DNA of 44,292 bases from an uncultured Verrucomicrobiota bacterium (GTDB taxonomy: Bacteria; Verrucomicrobiota; Verrucomicrobiia; Limisphaerales; UBA1096). The notes beneath the pieces are model-generated. The model made no database searches, was not told where the DNA came from, and worked only from the letters and a program-made list of their open reading frames with translations. Below, piece after piece: positions 18,846-28,279 of this stretch (position 1 is its first letter; each line of letters starts with the position of its first letter). The translations under genes were made by a program, and so were the position numbers. Where the stretch lies: contig CAJWEP010000004.1 of assembly GCA_913030945.1 (NCBI GenBank), positions 1 through 44,292 on the forward strand, in the 5' to 3' direction.

Positions 18846-19490
18846 ATGGAAGAGACATACCTGATCGTGGGCTTGGGCAATCCCGGGAAGAGTTACGCCG
18901 ACACCCGGCACAATGTCGGGTTCATGGTGCTCGATCGCTTGGCCAAGCGCCAGGGTGCCGAGTGGGAAGTGAACAAAAAATTCGCAGCCCACTTGGCCAA
19001 AGGCACTCAGGAAAGCAACACTGTCTTCTTGTGCAAGCCACAGGGCTACATGAACTTGAGCGGCCAAAGCGTGGTGCCCCTGGCAAAGTTTTACCAGATC
19101 CCCTTCGGGCGGATCATGGTGGTGGTCGATGACCTCGACCTGCCGCTCGGTGCCATACGCATGCGCCCCGGCGGAGGCACGGGAGGCCATCGGGGCCTGG
19201 ATTCCATTCAGGGATTGCTTGGAAAAGACGATTTTTCGCGGCTTCGACTCGGGATCGGCCGGCCGGAGCCGAATGGTGATGTTTCCGGCTTCGTGCTGGG
19301 CAAATTTGCTGAAGCGGAAACCGAACTGCTAGAACGGGTGCTGGAAACGGCAGCGAACCAACTCGTCTGCTGGGTGCTTGAAGACATCCAGCAGGCCATG
19401 AACAATTACAACGGGGACTACTCCCCAACAGGGAAAAAGACAGATGACGAAATACGAAGGAACGATCATCCTGAAGGAAACAGGACGTGA
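18846..19490 (+). CDS. pth: Peptidyl-tRNA hydrolase
   Basis: YLIVGLGNPGKSYADTRHNVGFMVLDRLAKR...CKPQGYMNLSGQSV...VVVDDLDLPLGAIRMRPGGGTGGHRGLDSIQ. Confidence 0.95.
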   Translation: MEETYLIVGLGNPGKSYADTRHNVGFMVLDRLAKRQGAEWEVNKKFAAHLAKGTQESNTVFLCKPQGYMNLSGQSVVPLAKFYQIPFGRIMVVVDDLDLPLGAIRMRPGGGTGGHRGLDSIQGLLGKDDFSRLRLGIGRPEPNGDVSGFVLGKFAEAETELLERVLETAANQLVCWVLEDIQQAMNNYNGDYSPTGKKTDDEIRRNDHPEGNRT

Positions 19491-19731
19491 AAGCACCGTC
19501 GAGGAACTGCAGACCCTCATCTCAGCCGAGATCGACACGGCCGGCGGAAAGGTCGGCGAGTTCAACGCTGTGGGCCAGAAGGACTTTGCCCGGATAGCCA
19601 ACCGCAAAAACCCCGATGGCTACTACCTCGAGGTCACGTTCGAGGGAGATCCTGCCGCGACCGGCGACCTGAAAAAACGCCTACTCAAGCTAAAGGACGT
19701 CTTCCGCGTATTCTTCACTAAGCCGGCGTGA
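19444..19731 (+). CDS. rpsF: 30S ribosomal protein S6
   Basis: MTKYEGTIILKETGRESTVEEL...NRKNPDGYYLEVTFEGDP...FRVFFTKPA; overlaps the pth 3' end by 47 nt. Confidence 0.82.
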   Translation: MTKYEGTIILKETGRESTVEELQTLISAEIDTAGGKVGEFNAVGQKDFARIANRKNPDGYYLEVTFEGDPAATGDLKKRLLKLKDVFRVFFTKPA

Positions 19732-19775
19732 ATCGCGGATTGATTTCGAAGGTGCAAACCGTTTAAACTGCAGTC

Positions 19776-20222
19776 ATGGCAAGCTTCAACAAAGTGATCC
19801 TGATGGGCAACCTGACCCGTGACCCTGAGTTGCGTTACACCTCCGGCGGCACCGCGATCGCCAAGCTGGGCCTCGCCGTCAACCGCGTCTGGCGTGACAC
19901 CGAGGGGCAGCAAAAGGAAGAAACCACCTTCGTGGACGTTGATGCATTCGGCAAACAAGCCGAGACCCTCGGGCAATACATGCAAAAAGGCCGCCCGATT
20001 CTCATCGAAGGCCGACTCAAACTTGACCAATGGGAGGATAAAAACACTGGCCAAAACCGTAGCCGACTGGGCGTGGTGCTCGAGCGTTTCACCTTTATCG
20101 GCGGTGGCGCCGGCCAAACCGATGGCGGTGGCGCTGCTCCGCAGCAATCCGCTCCACCCCCCTCCCAACCCACGGAAGCCCCCCCCGCTGACGGCCCCGG
20201 GGAAGACGATGTCCCGTTCTGA
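19776..20222 (+). CDS. ssb: Single-stranded DNA-binding protein
   Basis: MASFNKVILMGNLTRDPELRYTSGGTAIAKLGLAVNR...; acidic tip ending GEDDVPF. Confidence 0.96.
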   Translation: MASFNKVILMGNLTRDPELRYTSGGTAIAKLGLAVNRVWRDTEGQQKEETTFVDVDAFGKQAETLGQYMQKGRPILIEGRLKLDQWEDKNTGQNRSRLGVVLERFTFIGGGAGQTDGGGAAPQQSAPPPSQPTEAPPADGPGEDDVPF

Positions 20223-20251
20223 ACACAACCTTACGCAAAACAAAGTAAATC

Positions 20252-20764
20252 ATGGCTAAGACTGACGTTATTTTAATCAAGAATGTGGATGGGTTGGGCG
20301 GAGAATCCGACCAGGTCAACGTAGCCACCGGGTACGCCCGCAATTATCTCCTACCTCAGGGGCTGGCCATCCCATTGACCGATGGCAATGAGCGCCGCCT
20401 CGAGGCGCTTCGCAAGGCTCGCCTGGCCCGGGAAATCCACGAGGCAAAGGATGCCAAGGAACTGTCTGCAAGTTTCAAACACCTGATTTTACTGTTGAAG
20501 GTCAAGACCGGCGACGCTGGCAAAATGTACGGCTCGGTCACCCCGGCAAACATCATCGAGCAGCTCAACGAGCAGTTCGAGATCAAACTCGACCGCCGGA
20601 AGGTTCACCTTGAAGAGCCAATTCGCACCGTGGGCGACCACGACGTCGAGTTGCGGCTGCATTCCGAGGTCAGGACCACTCTAAAGGTTCGTGTGGAAAG
20701 CATCAACCCGCTTCCGGAAGAGAAAGCCGAACCCGCAGCAGAGGAAGCCCCAACCAAGGCTTAA
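20252..20764 (+). CDS. rplI: 50S ribosomal protein L9
   Basis: VILIKNVDGLGGESDQVNVATGYARNYLLPQGLAIPLTDGNERRLEAL...KTGDAGKMYGSVTPANI. Confidence 0.95.
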   Translation: MAKTDVILIKNVDGLGGESDQVNVATGYARNYLLPQGLAIPLTDGNERRLEALRKARLAREIHEAKDAKELSASFKHLILLLKVKTGDAGKMYGSVTPANIIEQLNEQFEIKLDRRKVHLEEPIRTVGDHDVELRLHSEVRTTLKVRVESINPLPEEKAEPAAEEAPTKA

Positions 20765-20784
20765 GCCAAGTCTACCAACTCTCG

Positions 20785-20819
20785 AAAAAAAAGCAGGACA
20801 CACAACGTCCTGCTTTTTT
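20785..20819. terminator. Strong bidirectional intrinsic terminator between convergent rplI and carA
   Basis: AAAAAAAA-GCAGGAC-acacaac-GTCCTGC-TTTTTT. Confidence 0.92.
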
Positions 20820-20856
20820 GTATTCTGGAAGGAAAATTTAGGAGTGCTTGGCAAAA

Positions 20857-22035
20857 TCACCCGTGCTTTTCGATCAATTGGCGGAACTCACCGAACATTC
20901 CGCTCGAGTCATGCGGGCCGGGCGAAGCCTCCGGGTGATATTGAACGCAGAACACCGGCTTGGTCTTGTGGCGCAACCCCTCGACCGTCTGGTCGTTGAG
21001 GTTGATACGGTTCACCGACACATCGCCTGGCAGTGTGTCAGCATCGACCGTGAAACCGTGGTTCTGCGAGGTGATCTCCACCCGGCCGCTCTCGAAATCC
21101 TTCACCGGCTGGTTGGCACCGCGATGGCCAAACTTGAGTTTGCTCGTCCTGCCGCCCATGGCCAGGCCGAGGATTTGGTGGCCAAGGCATATGCCGAAAA
21201 TCGGCAGCCCCTTCTTCAGCAACGCCGCAACTGCCTCCGCCGCGTACGTCACCGCCACGGGGTCGCCGGGGCCGTTTGAGAGAAAAATGCCGGCCGGTTG
21301 GTGCCTGAGCGCCTCCTCCGCCGGAGTGTTCGCCGGCACCACCGTCACCGCAAAACCAGTCTGCCGCAGCTTGCGCAGGATGTTGTACTTGATGCCAAAA
21401 TCGTAGGCGACAATCGGGATGTCCGCCGCCGGCATCGGATCGCGCTGTTGGCGGCCGTCCGACTCACTCGGCCCCTTGGGCAACCGAAACGCCGGGCTCA
21501 ACTCGTCTTTTTCATCCCACCTAAACGCCAACTCGTGGGTAACCTCCTTCACATAGTCCACGCCGACCAAACCGGGCCACTCCTTCGCCTTGGCCAAGGC
21601 GTCCTCAGTGGTGGTTCCATCTTCCGTCGTGAGATAACCGTTCATCGCGCCCCTGACACGTAGCTTTTTGGTCAGAGCCCGGGTGTCAATGCCCTCAATG
21701 CCGGGGATGCCGTTGCGCTCCATGTAGTCGCCCAGTGAACTGTCCGCGCGGTAGTTGCTCACGACCGGCGACAGTTCATGCACGACAAACCCGCTGGCGT
21801 GTGTCTGGTATGATTCCACATCCTGCTCGTTGACACCGTAATTGCCAATGAGCGGATAGGTCATGCTGATGATCTGCCCCTTGTACGACGGGTCGGTCAG
21901 GATTTCCTGATAACCCGTCATGGAGGTGTTGAAACACACCTCCCCGGCGATCGACGCCGCAGCGCCAAACGCCTGCCCCTCGAAAATGGTGCCGTCCTCC
22001 AGTGCAAGGATGGCTCTTGGCCCCAAGCCAGACAT
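20857..22035 (-). CDS. carA: Carbamoyl-phosphate synthase small subunit
   Basis: [16 protein letters not shown]...[38 protein letters not shown]...[19 protein letters not shown]...[18 protein letters not shown]. Start MSGLG at 22035. Confidence 0.95.
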   Translation of the reverse strand: MSGLGPRAILALEDGTIFEGQAFGAAASIAGEVCFNTSMTGYQEILTDPSYKGQIISMTYPLIGNYGVNEQDVESYQTHASGFVVHELSPVVSNYRADSSLGDYMERNGIPGIEGIDTRALTKKLRVRGAMNGYLTTEDGTTTEDALAKAKEWPGLVGVDYVKEVTHELAFRWDEKDELSPAFRLPKGPSESDGRQQRDPMPAADIPIVAYDFGIKYNILRKLRQTGFAVTVVPANTPAEEALRHQPAGIFLSNGPGDPVAVTYAAEAVAALLKKGLPIFGICLGHQILGLAMGGRTSKLKFGHRGANQPVKDFESGRVEITSQNHGFTVDADTLPGDVSVNRINLNDQTVEGLRHKTKPVFCVQYHPEASPGPHDSSGMFGEFRQLIEKHG

Positions 22036-22150
22036 CGACGGGGAGATTACTGACACGGCACCCAATCGGCAAGCACGCCGCAAGATTGCGGACAACTTGA
22101 CCAAGCGCGGCGGCGTGACAGCCAAGCTTGGTTTCCCTATCCTGCGCCGA

Positions 22151-23902
22151 GTGAAAACCATTTCTTTTCTGGCCAAGTTTATCATCGCCGGCTCACTGTT
22201 CGATCCAAGCATCTTCGCACAACAGGAGCAGTACCTCATCCATCCCGACTCGAAAAAGCAGGCTGGCGTTCCCAGCGGCAAAGTTACCCAGGCGGAGTTT
22301 ACCGACTCCACGGTGTACCCCGGAACGGATCGCGACTACTGGATTTATGTGCCGGCACAGTACAAGCCTGGCCAGGCGACCAGCCTGATGGTGTTTCAGG
22401 ACGGCAAAGCCTATGTCAATGGAGCCACCATCAACGCGCTCGACAATCTCATCCACCAAGGTGACATCCCAGTGATGATCGGCGTGTTCATCAATCCAGG
22501 CGTGGTGCCGCCGCAAAACGAAAACGCCCAGGCCCGCTTCAACCGCAGCCTCGAGTACGACGACATGAGCAATCGCTACGCCCGGTTTTTGATCGACGAA
22601 CTGCTGCCTCATATCGAGCGGGAGCACGGCATCAGGTTTAGTTCCGACCCGAACCAGCGCGGCATCACAGGGGCAAGTTCCGGCGCAATTTGCGCCTTCA
22701 ACGTCGCCTGGCACCGGCCCGATTCGTTTCGCCGTATTTACTCGACCATCGGCACTTACGTCGGCCTTCGCGGCGGCGACGAGATTCCGACGCTGATCCG
22801 TAAAACCGAGCCAAAGCCGCTCCGCATCCTTCTGCAGGACGGCGAAAATGACCTGAACATTTACGGCGGCGACTGGTGGATCGCTAACAAAATGATGCAG
22901 CGCGCACTCAGTTTTTCCGGCTACGAGTTGAAATACGAATGGGGCAATGGGGGGCACAGCCGCAAACACGGCAACGCGATTTTTCCCGACGCGATGCGCT
23001 GGCTTTGGCACAGCGATGCTGGCGAGGTGAAGACGCATTACGACCAGTGCCGCAACGAGGCGGTGCGCTTCCTCGAGCCGGGCGAGGATTGGCAACTGCT
23101 GAGCGACGGCCACGGCTGGGCCGAGGGCTTGGCCGCGATGCCGGATGGCACCGTGTTTTTTACCGACGTGCCGGCATCGAGAATTTACCGCATCGGCATC
23201 GACGACAAAGTCGAGTTGTTCGCCGAAAACACCGGCCGCGCCAACGGCCTGCGCCTTGGCTCCGACGGTCTGCTCTACGGCGCAGCCAATGGTGCGGGAC
23301 AGATTGCCGCTTGGGATCCGGAAACGGCCAAGCGCACCGTCGTCGCCGAGGGCGTGAAATGCAACGACCTCGTGGTACGACACGACGGAACGATTTATTT
23401 CACCAACCCGCCCGAGAACAAAATCATGATGATCCGCAAAGACTCCGGCAAAGCGGTCGGCGTGGATGACTTCCGCAATCCGAACGGCCTCACGTTGAGT
23501 GCCGACCAGACGATGCTGTTCGTCGGGCACTTCCCCGGCCGGTTTATTTACAGCTACACCATGAACGACGACGGCACGCTGGCGAACAAGCAGCAGTACT
23601 ACTACATGCACGTGCCGCCCAACTCACTGGAAGGACACCTCGACGGCATGTGCGTGAGCCGCGATGGCTGGCTCGTGGCCGCCACCGAGTTGGGCGTGCA
23701 AATCTGCGATCAACTCGGTCGCGTGCACCTGATTTTGCCCAAGCCGCGCTTGGCCAAACGCGTGTCGTACACGGCCTTCGGCGGCAACGATTGGAAAACG
23801 CTTTACATCGCCACCGGTAACCGGGTTTACAAGCGGCGAACCAAGCTCACCGGCGCGCAACCGTGGCGGGCCCCGGTCAAACCGCCCCGTCCCCGTTTAT
23901 AA
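22151..23902 (+). CDS. Esterase D/enterochelin-esterase-like domain fused to SMP-30/gluconolactonase-like propeller, exported
   Basis: N-terminal half: [26 protein letters not shown]...[18 protein letters not shown]-terminal half: [26 protein letters not shown]...[25 protein letters not shown] start 22151 inferred. Confidence 0.82.
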   Translation: MKTISFLAKFIIAGSLFDPSIFAQQEQYLIHPDSKKQAGVPSGKVTQAEFTDSTVYPGTDRDYWIYVPAQYKPGQATSLMVFQDGKAYVNGATINALDNLIHQGDIPVMIGVFINPGVVPPQNENAQARFNRSLEYDDMSNRYARFLIDELLPHIEREHGIRFSSDPNQRGITGASSGAICAFNVAWHRPDSFRRIYSTIGTYVGLRGGDEIPTLIRKTEPKPLRILLQDGENDLNIYGGDWWIANKMMQRALSFSGYELKYEWGNGGHSRKHGNAIFPDAMRWLWHSDAGEVKTHYDQCRNEAVRFLEPGEDWQLLSDGHGWAEGLAAMPDGTVFFTDVPASRIYRIGIDDKVELFAENTGRANGLRLGSDGLLYGAANGAGQIAAWDPETAKRTVVAEGVKCNDLVVRHDGTIYFTNPPENKIMMIRKDSGKAVGVDDFRNPNGLTLSADQTMLFVGHFPGRFIYSYTMNDDGTLANKQQYYYMHVPPNSLEGHLDGMCVSRDGWLVAATELGVQICDQLGRVHLILPKPRLAKRVSYTAFGGNDWKTLYIATGNRVYKRRTKLTGAQPWRAPVKPPRPRL

Positions 23903-23945
23903 GCCAAAAACGGCTGTTTTTCGCCGTCATAGTCCCATATAACCG

Positions 23946-23973
23946 TTGACACTTAAAGTGTCACGCGTATGAT
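23946..23973 (+). promoter_or_regulatory. Sigma70-type promoter of pgk with overlapping perfect inverted repeat
   Basis: TTGACA (23946-23951), 16-bp spacer, TATGAT (23968-23973); TGACACTT-A-AAGTGTCA spans 23947-23963. Confidence 0.65.
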
Positions 23974-23997
23974 TTCGCGCCCTTTTTTCGGGGGTAA

Positions 23998-25218
23998 ATG
24001 GCCAAGCTGACCATCAACGACATCGAGCTTCGCGGTAAACGCGTGCTGATACGCGTGGACTACAATGTGCCCATGGCCGAGCAGGACGGCGCGATGGTGA
24101 TCAACGACGACACCCGAATCCGCGCCACCCTCCCGACGCTAAAGTTGATGATCGAAAATGGGGCGAAAATCACTCTCGCCGCGCACCTTGGCCGACCCAA
24201 GGGCGAGCGCGTGCCGTCGATGAGCCTGCGCCCCGTCGCCGACAAACTCGCCGGGTTGGTCGGCCAGCCGGTTGCCTTCTGCGACCAGTGCGTTGGCCAA
24301 GCGGCCGAGGACGCCGCAACCAAGCTGGAGGACGGCGAACTGTTGCTGCTGGAGAACGTCCGCTACCATGCCGAGGAGGAGACAAACGACCCGGCCTTTG
24401 CCGGGCAACTCGCGCGCGATGTTGACATTTTTGTGAATGACGCTTTTGGCGCAGCCCACCGCGCGCATGCCTCCACCGTCGGGGTGGCCAACATCATTGC
24501 CGACCGCGGCGGCCAATGCGCAGCTGGTTTGCTGATGGAACGTGAACTACAATTTCTCGGCGAAGAACTCGAAGCACCCGATAGCCCGTTCGTTGTCATT
24601 CTCGGCGGCGCGAAGGTCTCTGACAAAATAAAGGTGATCGATCGCCTGCTCGAGAAGGCCGATACGATCCTCATTGGCGGCGCGATGGCGTACACCTTCA
24701 AGCTGGCGCGCGGCTTTGGCGTGGGCGATTCACTGGTGGAGCCGGACAAGACCGGCATCGCCCAGGCCGCGCTGGACAAGGCAACGGAACGCGGCGTCGA
24801 ATTCCTGCTGCCAACGGACAACCTGATTTCACGAATGAAAGACGGCGCCTGGGCGGATCCGGAAGTGAACAACGCCCAAGACATCCCCGACGACAGCGAA
24901 GGGGTGGACATTGGCCCCGGATCGACAGCCAGGTTTTGCGAGGCGATCGCCGGCGCGAGGACAATTTTGTGGAACGGACCGATGGGCATCTTTGAGGATG
25001 AGCGCTTCGCCGGAGGCACGTTCGCGGTGGCCAAGGCCGTATGCGAGGCGACCGCCAACGGGGCCAAGAGCATCATCGGCGGCGGCGACAGCGTGAAGGC
25101 GCTGAACAAGGTCGGTCTCGGCGGCCAAGTCACCTTCATGAGCACCGGAGGCGGCGCGAGCCTCGAGTTTCTCGAGGGCAAGGCACTTCCCGGCGTCGCG
25201 GCATTGGCCAACAAGTAA
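23998..25218 (+). CDS. pgk: Phosphoglycerate kinase
   Basis: GKRVLIRVDYNVPM...RIRATLPTLKLMIENGAKITLAAHLGRPKGE...VVILGGAKVSDKIKVIDRLLEKADTILIGGAMAYTF. Confidence 0.97.
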   Translation: MAKLTINDIELRGKRVLIRVDYNVPMAEQDGAMVINDDTRIRATLPTLKLMIENGAKITLAAHLGRPKGERVPSMSLRPVADKLAGLVGQPVAFCDQCVGQAAEDAATKLEDGELLLLENVRYHAEEETNDPAFAGQLARDVDIFVNDAFGAAHRAHASTVGVANIIADRGGQCAAGLLMERELQFLGEELEAPDSPFVVILGGAKVSDKIKVIDRLLEKADTILIGGAMAYTFKLARGFGVGDSLVEPDKTGIAQAALDKATERGVEFLLPTDNLISRMKDGAWADPEVNNAQDIPDDSEGVDIGPGSTARFCEAIAGARTILWNGPMGIFEDERFAGGTFAVAKAVCEATANGAKSIIGGGDSVKALNKVGLGGQVTFMSTGGGASLEFLEGKALPGVAALANK

Positions 25219-25227
25219 TATTTGCGA

Positions 25228-25992
25228 ATGGAAAAAGAACGAAAACTCTTCATTGCCGGAAACTGGAAGATGAACAAGACCATCGCCGAGTCGCTCGACC
25301 TGGCCAACGGCCTGATTCGCGAGCTCAAGGACGTTACGGAGGTGGACATCGCCATCTGCCCAACTTTCACCGCGCTGGCCGCGGTGTCCGAGGCGGTTTT
25401 CGATTCGAACATCCGGCTTGGCGCGCAAAACATGAGCCAGAACGGCTACGGCGCCCACACCGGCGAAATCGCCGCCGGGATGCTGAAGGAATTCTCCGTT
25501 CGGTACGTCATTCTCGGCCATTCCGAGCGGCGCCAGTACCAGCGCGAGTCGGACGAACTGGTCGCCGCTAAGGCCAAGGCCGCCCATGAGGCCAGCCTCA
25601 AGCCGATCGTCTGTGTGGGCGAACAACTCGAGGATCGTGAAAGCAGTCGCACGGAGGAGGTCGTCGGTTCGCAGGTCCGGGGCAGCCTGACAGGCTTGAC
25701 CGCGGATCAAATGGAGTGCACGGTCGTCGCCTACGAGCCGGTCTGGGCGATCGGCACCGGCAAAACCGCCACGTCCGCGCAGGCACAGGAAGTGCACGCG
25801 TTCATTCGCAACCTGCTGGGCGATATCTTTGACGAGGACACGGCCCGGCGCGTGCGCATCCAGTACGGCGGCAGCGTCAAACCGGGCAACGCGCGGGAGT
25901 TGATGACCCAGCCCGACGTGGATGGCGCGCTGGTGGGCGGCGCCTCGCTGGACGTGAGAAACTTTTCCGAGATTATCCTAAACTCGATCTGA
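25228..25992 (+). CDS. tpiA: Triosephosphate isomerase
   Basis: RKLFIAGNWKMNKTIAES...VILGHSERRQYQRESDELV...VVAYEPVWAIGTGKTATSAQAQEVH...QYGGSVKPGNA. Confidence 0.97.
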   Translation: MEKERKLFIAGNWKMNKTIAESLDLANGLIRELKDVTEVDIAICPTFTALAAVSEAVFDSNIRLGAQNMSQNGYGAHTGEIAAGMLKEFSVRYVILGHSERRQYQRESDELVAAKAKAAHEASLKPIVCVGEQLEDRESSRTEEVVGSQVRGSLTGLTADQMECTVVAYEPVWAIGTGKTATSAQAQEVHAFIRNLLGDIFDEDTARRVRIQYGGSVKPGNARELMTQPDVDGALVGGASLDVRNFSEIILNSI

Positions 25993-26010
25993 CAAACAAA
26001 ACACGAAATC

Positions 26011-26508
26011 ATGAGTGTCCTGATTGGAATATTGACAACCGTACTCGTCCTGAACTGCTTCTTTCTGGTGTTGCTGATCCTGATTCAGCTGCCAAAGAAA
26101 GAGTCCGGCTCCGGCTTGGCCTTCGGCGGCGGCACGCTGGACATGGCACTCGGTGCCGGTGCAGGAAACGTGCTGACCAAGCTCACCAAGGCTTCCGCCT
26201 CGCTTTTTCTGTTGCTCTGCCTGGTGCTGGCCATCATCGGCAATCCCAGCAAAAGCGACATCAGCGAGCGCATTGGCGCCCAAGCGCAACCCTCCTCGAT
26301 ACCTGCCTCGGTACCGGCCCCAACACCAACCGGCACGCTGGATTCCGTGCCGGTTCAGGCTGAAGTGACCGACAAGGTGGATGACGCCCTAGCCGGTGCC
26401 GCTGATACCCCAGTGCCGATAACCCCTGAGGCTGGCACGCCTGCGGCTGCCCCGGAGAAACCGGCTGTGACACCGGCCGCACCGCCGGAGGGCGGGGAGA
26501 AAAAATAA
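26011..26508 (+). CDS. secG: Preprotein translocase subunit SecG
   Basis: Two TM segments; LVLLILIQLPKKESGSGLAFGGG; Pro/Ala-rich C-terminal tail. Confidence 0.85.
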   Translation: MSVLIGILTTVLVLNCFFLVLLILIQLPKKESGSGLAFGGGTLDMALGAGAGNVLTKLTKASASLFLLLCLVLAIIGNPSKSDISERIGAQAQPSSIPASVPAPTPTGTLDSVPVQAEVTDKVDDALAGAADTPVPITPEAGTPAAAPEKPAVTPAAPPEGGEKK

Positions 26509-26518
26509 GCGAGACACC

Positions 26519-28144
26519 ATGACTTTCAACGGCGTTCCTGTGCATCGGCTGGGGACGCTTTTTTTGTGCCTGTGCCTGCTTGGCCAAGCGGGCTGTTTTC
26601 AGCGGCACGAACCGGCCGACTTCGTCGTCATCAACGGCCCCGACCCCGAGTCCCTTGACCCGGTGATCATCACCAGCCAGGCGGACGGACGCATCGTCTC
26701 GGCGATGTTCGAGGGGCTCACCCGCTTCAACGCCGTTACCGCACAGGCCGAGCCAGCCTTGGCCAAGGGCTGGGAGATTTCTGGTGACGGCACCGTTTAC
26801 ACCTTCCACCTGCGGGACAGCATCCAATGGTCCACCGGCGGGCGGATCACCGCGCACGACGTGATTTACTCATGGCGCCGCGCCATCAATCCCGCCACCG
26901 CCAGCGACTACGCCGGGATGCTCTTTTACGTGAAGAATGCCGAGGCCATCAACAGCGGCAAACTGACCGACCTTAGGCGGCTTGGCGTACAGGCGATCGA
27001 CGACAAAACCGTGCGCGTCGAGTTGACCTCACCCACTCCGTTCTTTCTCGAGTTGTGCGCGTTTTGGACGCTGGCCGTCGTGCCGGAAAAGGCAATCGCA
27101 CAGCACGGCGATCAGTGGTGCCTTAGCAAGCCCCTGCCGGTGAGCGGCTCGCACTCGCTCGACTTTTGGCGCGTGCGCGACCGGGTGCGCCTCCGCAAAA
27201 ACAATCTTTACTGGGACGCAGCCAACACCCGAAACAACGTCGTTGACTTCCTGCCGGTCGAGGCGGCGGCGACGGCGATCAACCTCTACGAAGCCGGCCA
27301 GGCCGATGTCATTTGGGACAAGAGTCTCGTGCCGCCCGAGCTGCTCGACGCCCTCAGCCCGCGACCCGACTTTCACAGGTTCGACTACCTCGGCACCTAC
27401 TTCGTGCGGTTCAACACCACGAAAAAACCACTCGACGACCCGCGCGTCCGCAAGTCGATGGCACTGGCCATCGACAAGGCCCGCTTGGTCGCGAAATACA
27501 CCAAGGGCGGCGAACGCCTGGCCGAACACTTCGTCCCGCCCGGCACCGGCAATTACACCTCGCCAAGCGGCCCAGCGCACGATCCCGGCTTGGCCAAGCA
27601 ACTACTCGCCGAGGCCGGCTACCCCGGCGGCAACGGTTTCCCGGCCAACTTCGAGTACCTGTTCAACTCGAACGACCTGAACAAAAACATCGCGGTCGAG
27701 TTGCAGCGCATGTGGCGCGACACGCTGGGCATCCAGATCAAGCTGCGCCAGGCGGAGAATAAGGTGTACCTCGCCGCCCAAAGTGCGCTCGACTACCACC
27801 TCTCACGCAGCAGTTGGATCGGCGACTACAACGACCCCAACACCTTCCTCGACATGTTCATGACACAGAATGGAAACAACCGCACCGGCTGGGCGGACGC
27901 CGACTACGATCGACTCATCCGCCTGGCCAACGCCACCCCCGACTTGGCCAAGCGCAACGCGCTGTTCCGCGAGGCGGAGACGATACTCATAGCCGACGAG
28001 TTGCCGATCTTCCCGCTGTTTTTCTACGTCGGCATCAATATTTACCACCCGGAGCGCATCGGCGGCATCCACCCGAACATCCTCGATATCCACCCAATCA
28101 GCGCCATATACACCAAGAAAAACGCATCAGCGGCGAAAAAGTAA
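26519..28144 (+). CDS. Peptide ABC transporter substrate-binding lipoprotein (OppA-like)
   Basis: Lipoprotein signal LGTLFLCLCLLGQAGC; DPESLDPVIITSQADGRIVSAMFEGLTRF...FHLRDSIQWSTGGRITAHDVIYSWRRAINPATAS...YAGMLFYVKNAE. Confidence 0.9.
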   Translation: MTFNGVPVHRLGTLFLCLCLLGQAGCFQRHEPADFVVINGPDPESLDPVIITSQADGRIVSAMFEGLTRFNAVTAQAEPALAKGWEISGDGTVYTFHLRDSIQWSTGGRITAHDVIYSWRRAINPATASDYAGMLFYVKNAEAINSGKLTDLRRLGVQAIDDKTVRVELTSPTPFFLELCAFWTLAVVPEKAIAQHGDQWCLSKPLPVSGSHSLDFWRVRDRVRLRKNNLYWDAANTRNNVVDFLPVEAAATAINLYEAGQADVIWDKSLVPPELLDALSPRPDFHRFDYLGTYFVRFNTTKKPLDDPRVRKSMALAIDKARLVAKYTKGGERLAEHFVPPGTGNYTSPSGPAHDPGLAKQLLAEAGYPGGNGFPANFEYLFNSNDLNKNIAVELQRMWRDTLGIQIKLRQAENKVYLAAQSALDYHLSRSSWIGDYNDPNTFLDMFMTQNGNNRTGWADADYDRLIRLANATPDLAKRNALFREAETILIADELPIFPLFFYVGINIYHPERIGGIHPNILDIHPISAIYTKKNASAAKK

Positions 28145-28279
28145 AAAAAAGCGTTTTAGCGCTTCACATTTGCCTCGGTTTTTAAGACATTTGCCGCCCT
28201 TTTCGCCGGGAAACCAATTGGCAGAAAACCCAAGTGCTTGGGCTTCAAGGCTTTTTGACTCCTTTGCAATAGTAGAAAA

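Noticed and set aside
22193-23611. 472-aa minus-strand ORF
   Set aside because: Antisense to the esterase/SMP-30 gene, which has clear family motifs.
24363-25433. 356-aa minus-strand ORF (and 24829-25797)
   Set aside because: Antisense to pgk/tpiA; low-complexity Ser/Arg composition.
28229-28242. CCCAAGTGCTTGGG hairpin with nearby T-run upstream of the aldolase gene
   Set aside because: Only a 2-nt loop between arms and T-run not adjacent; insufficient to call a terminator.
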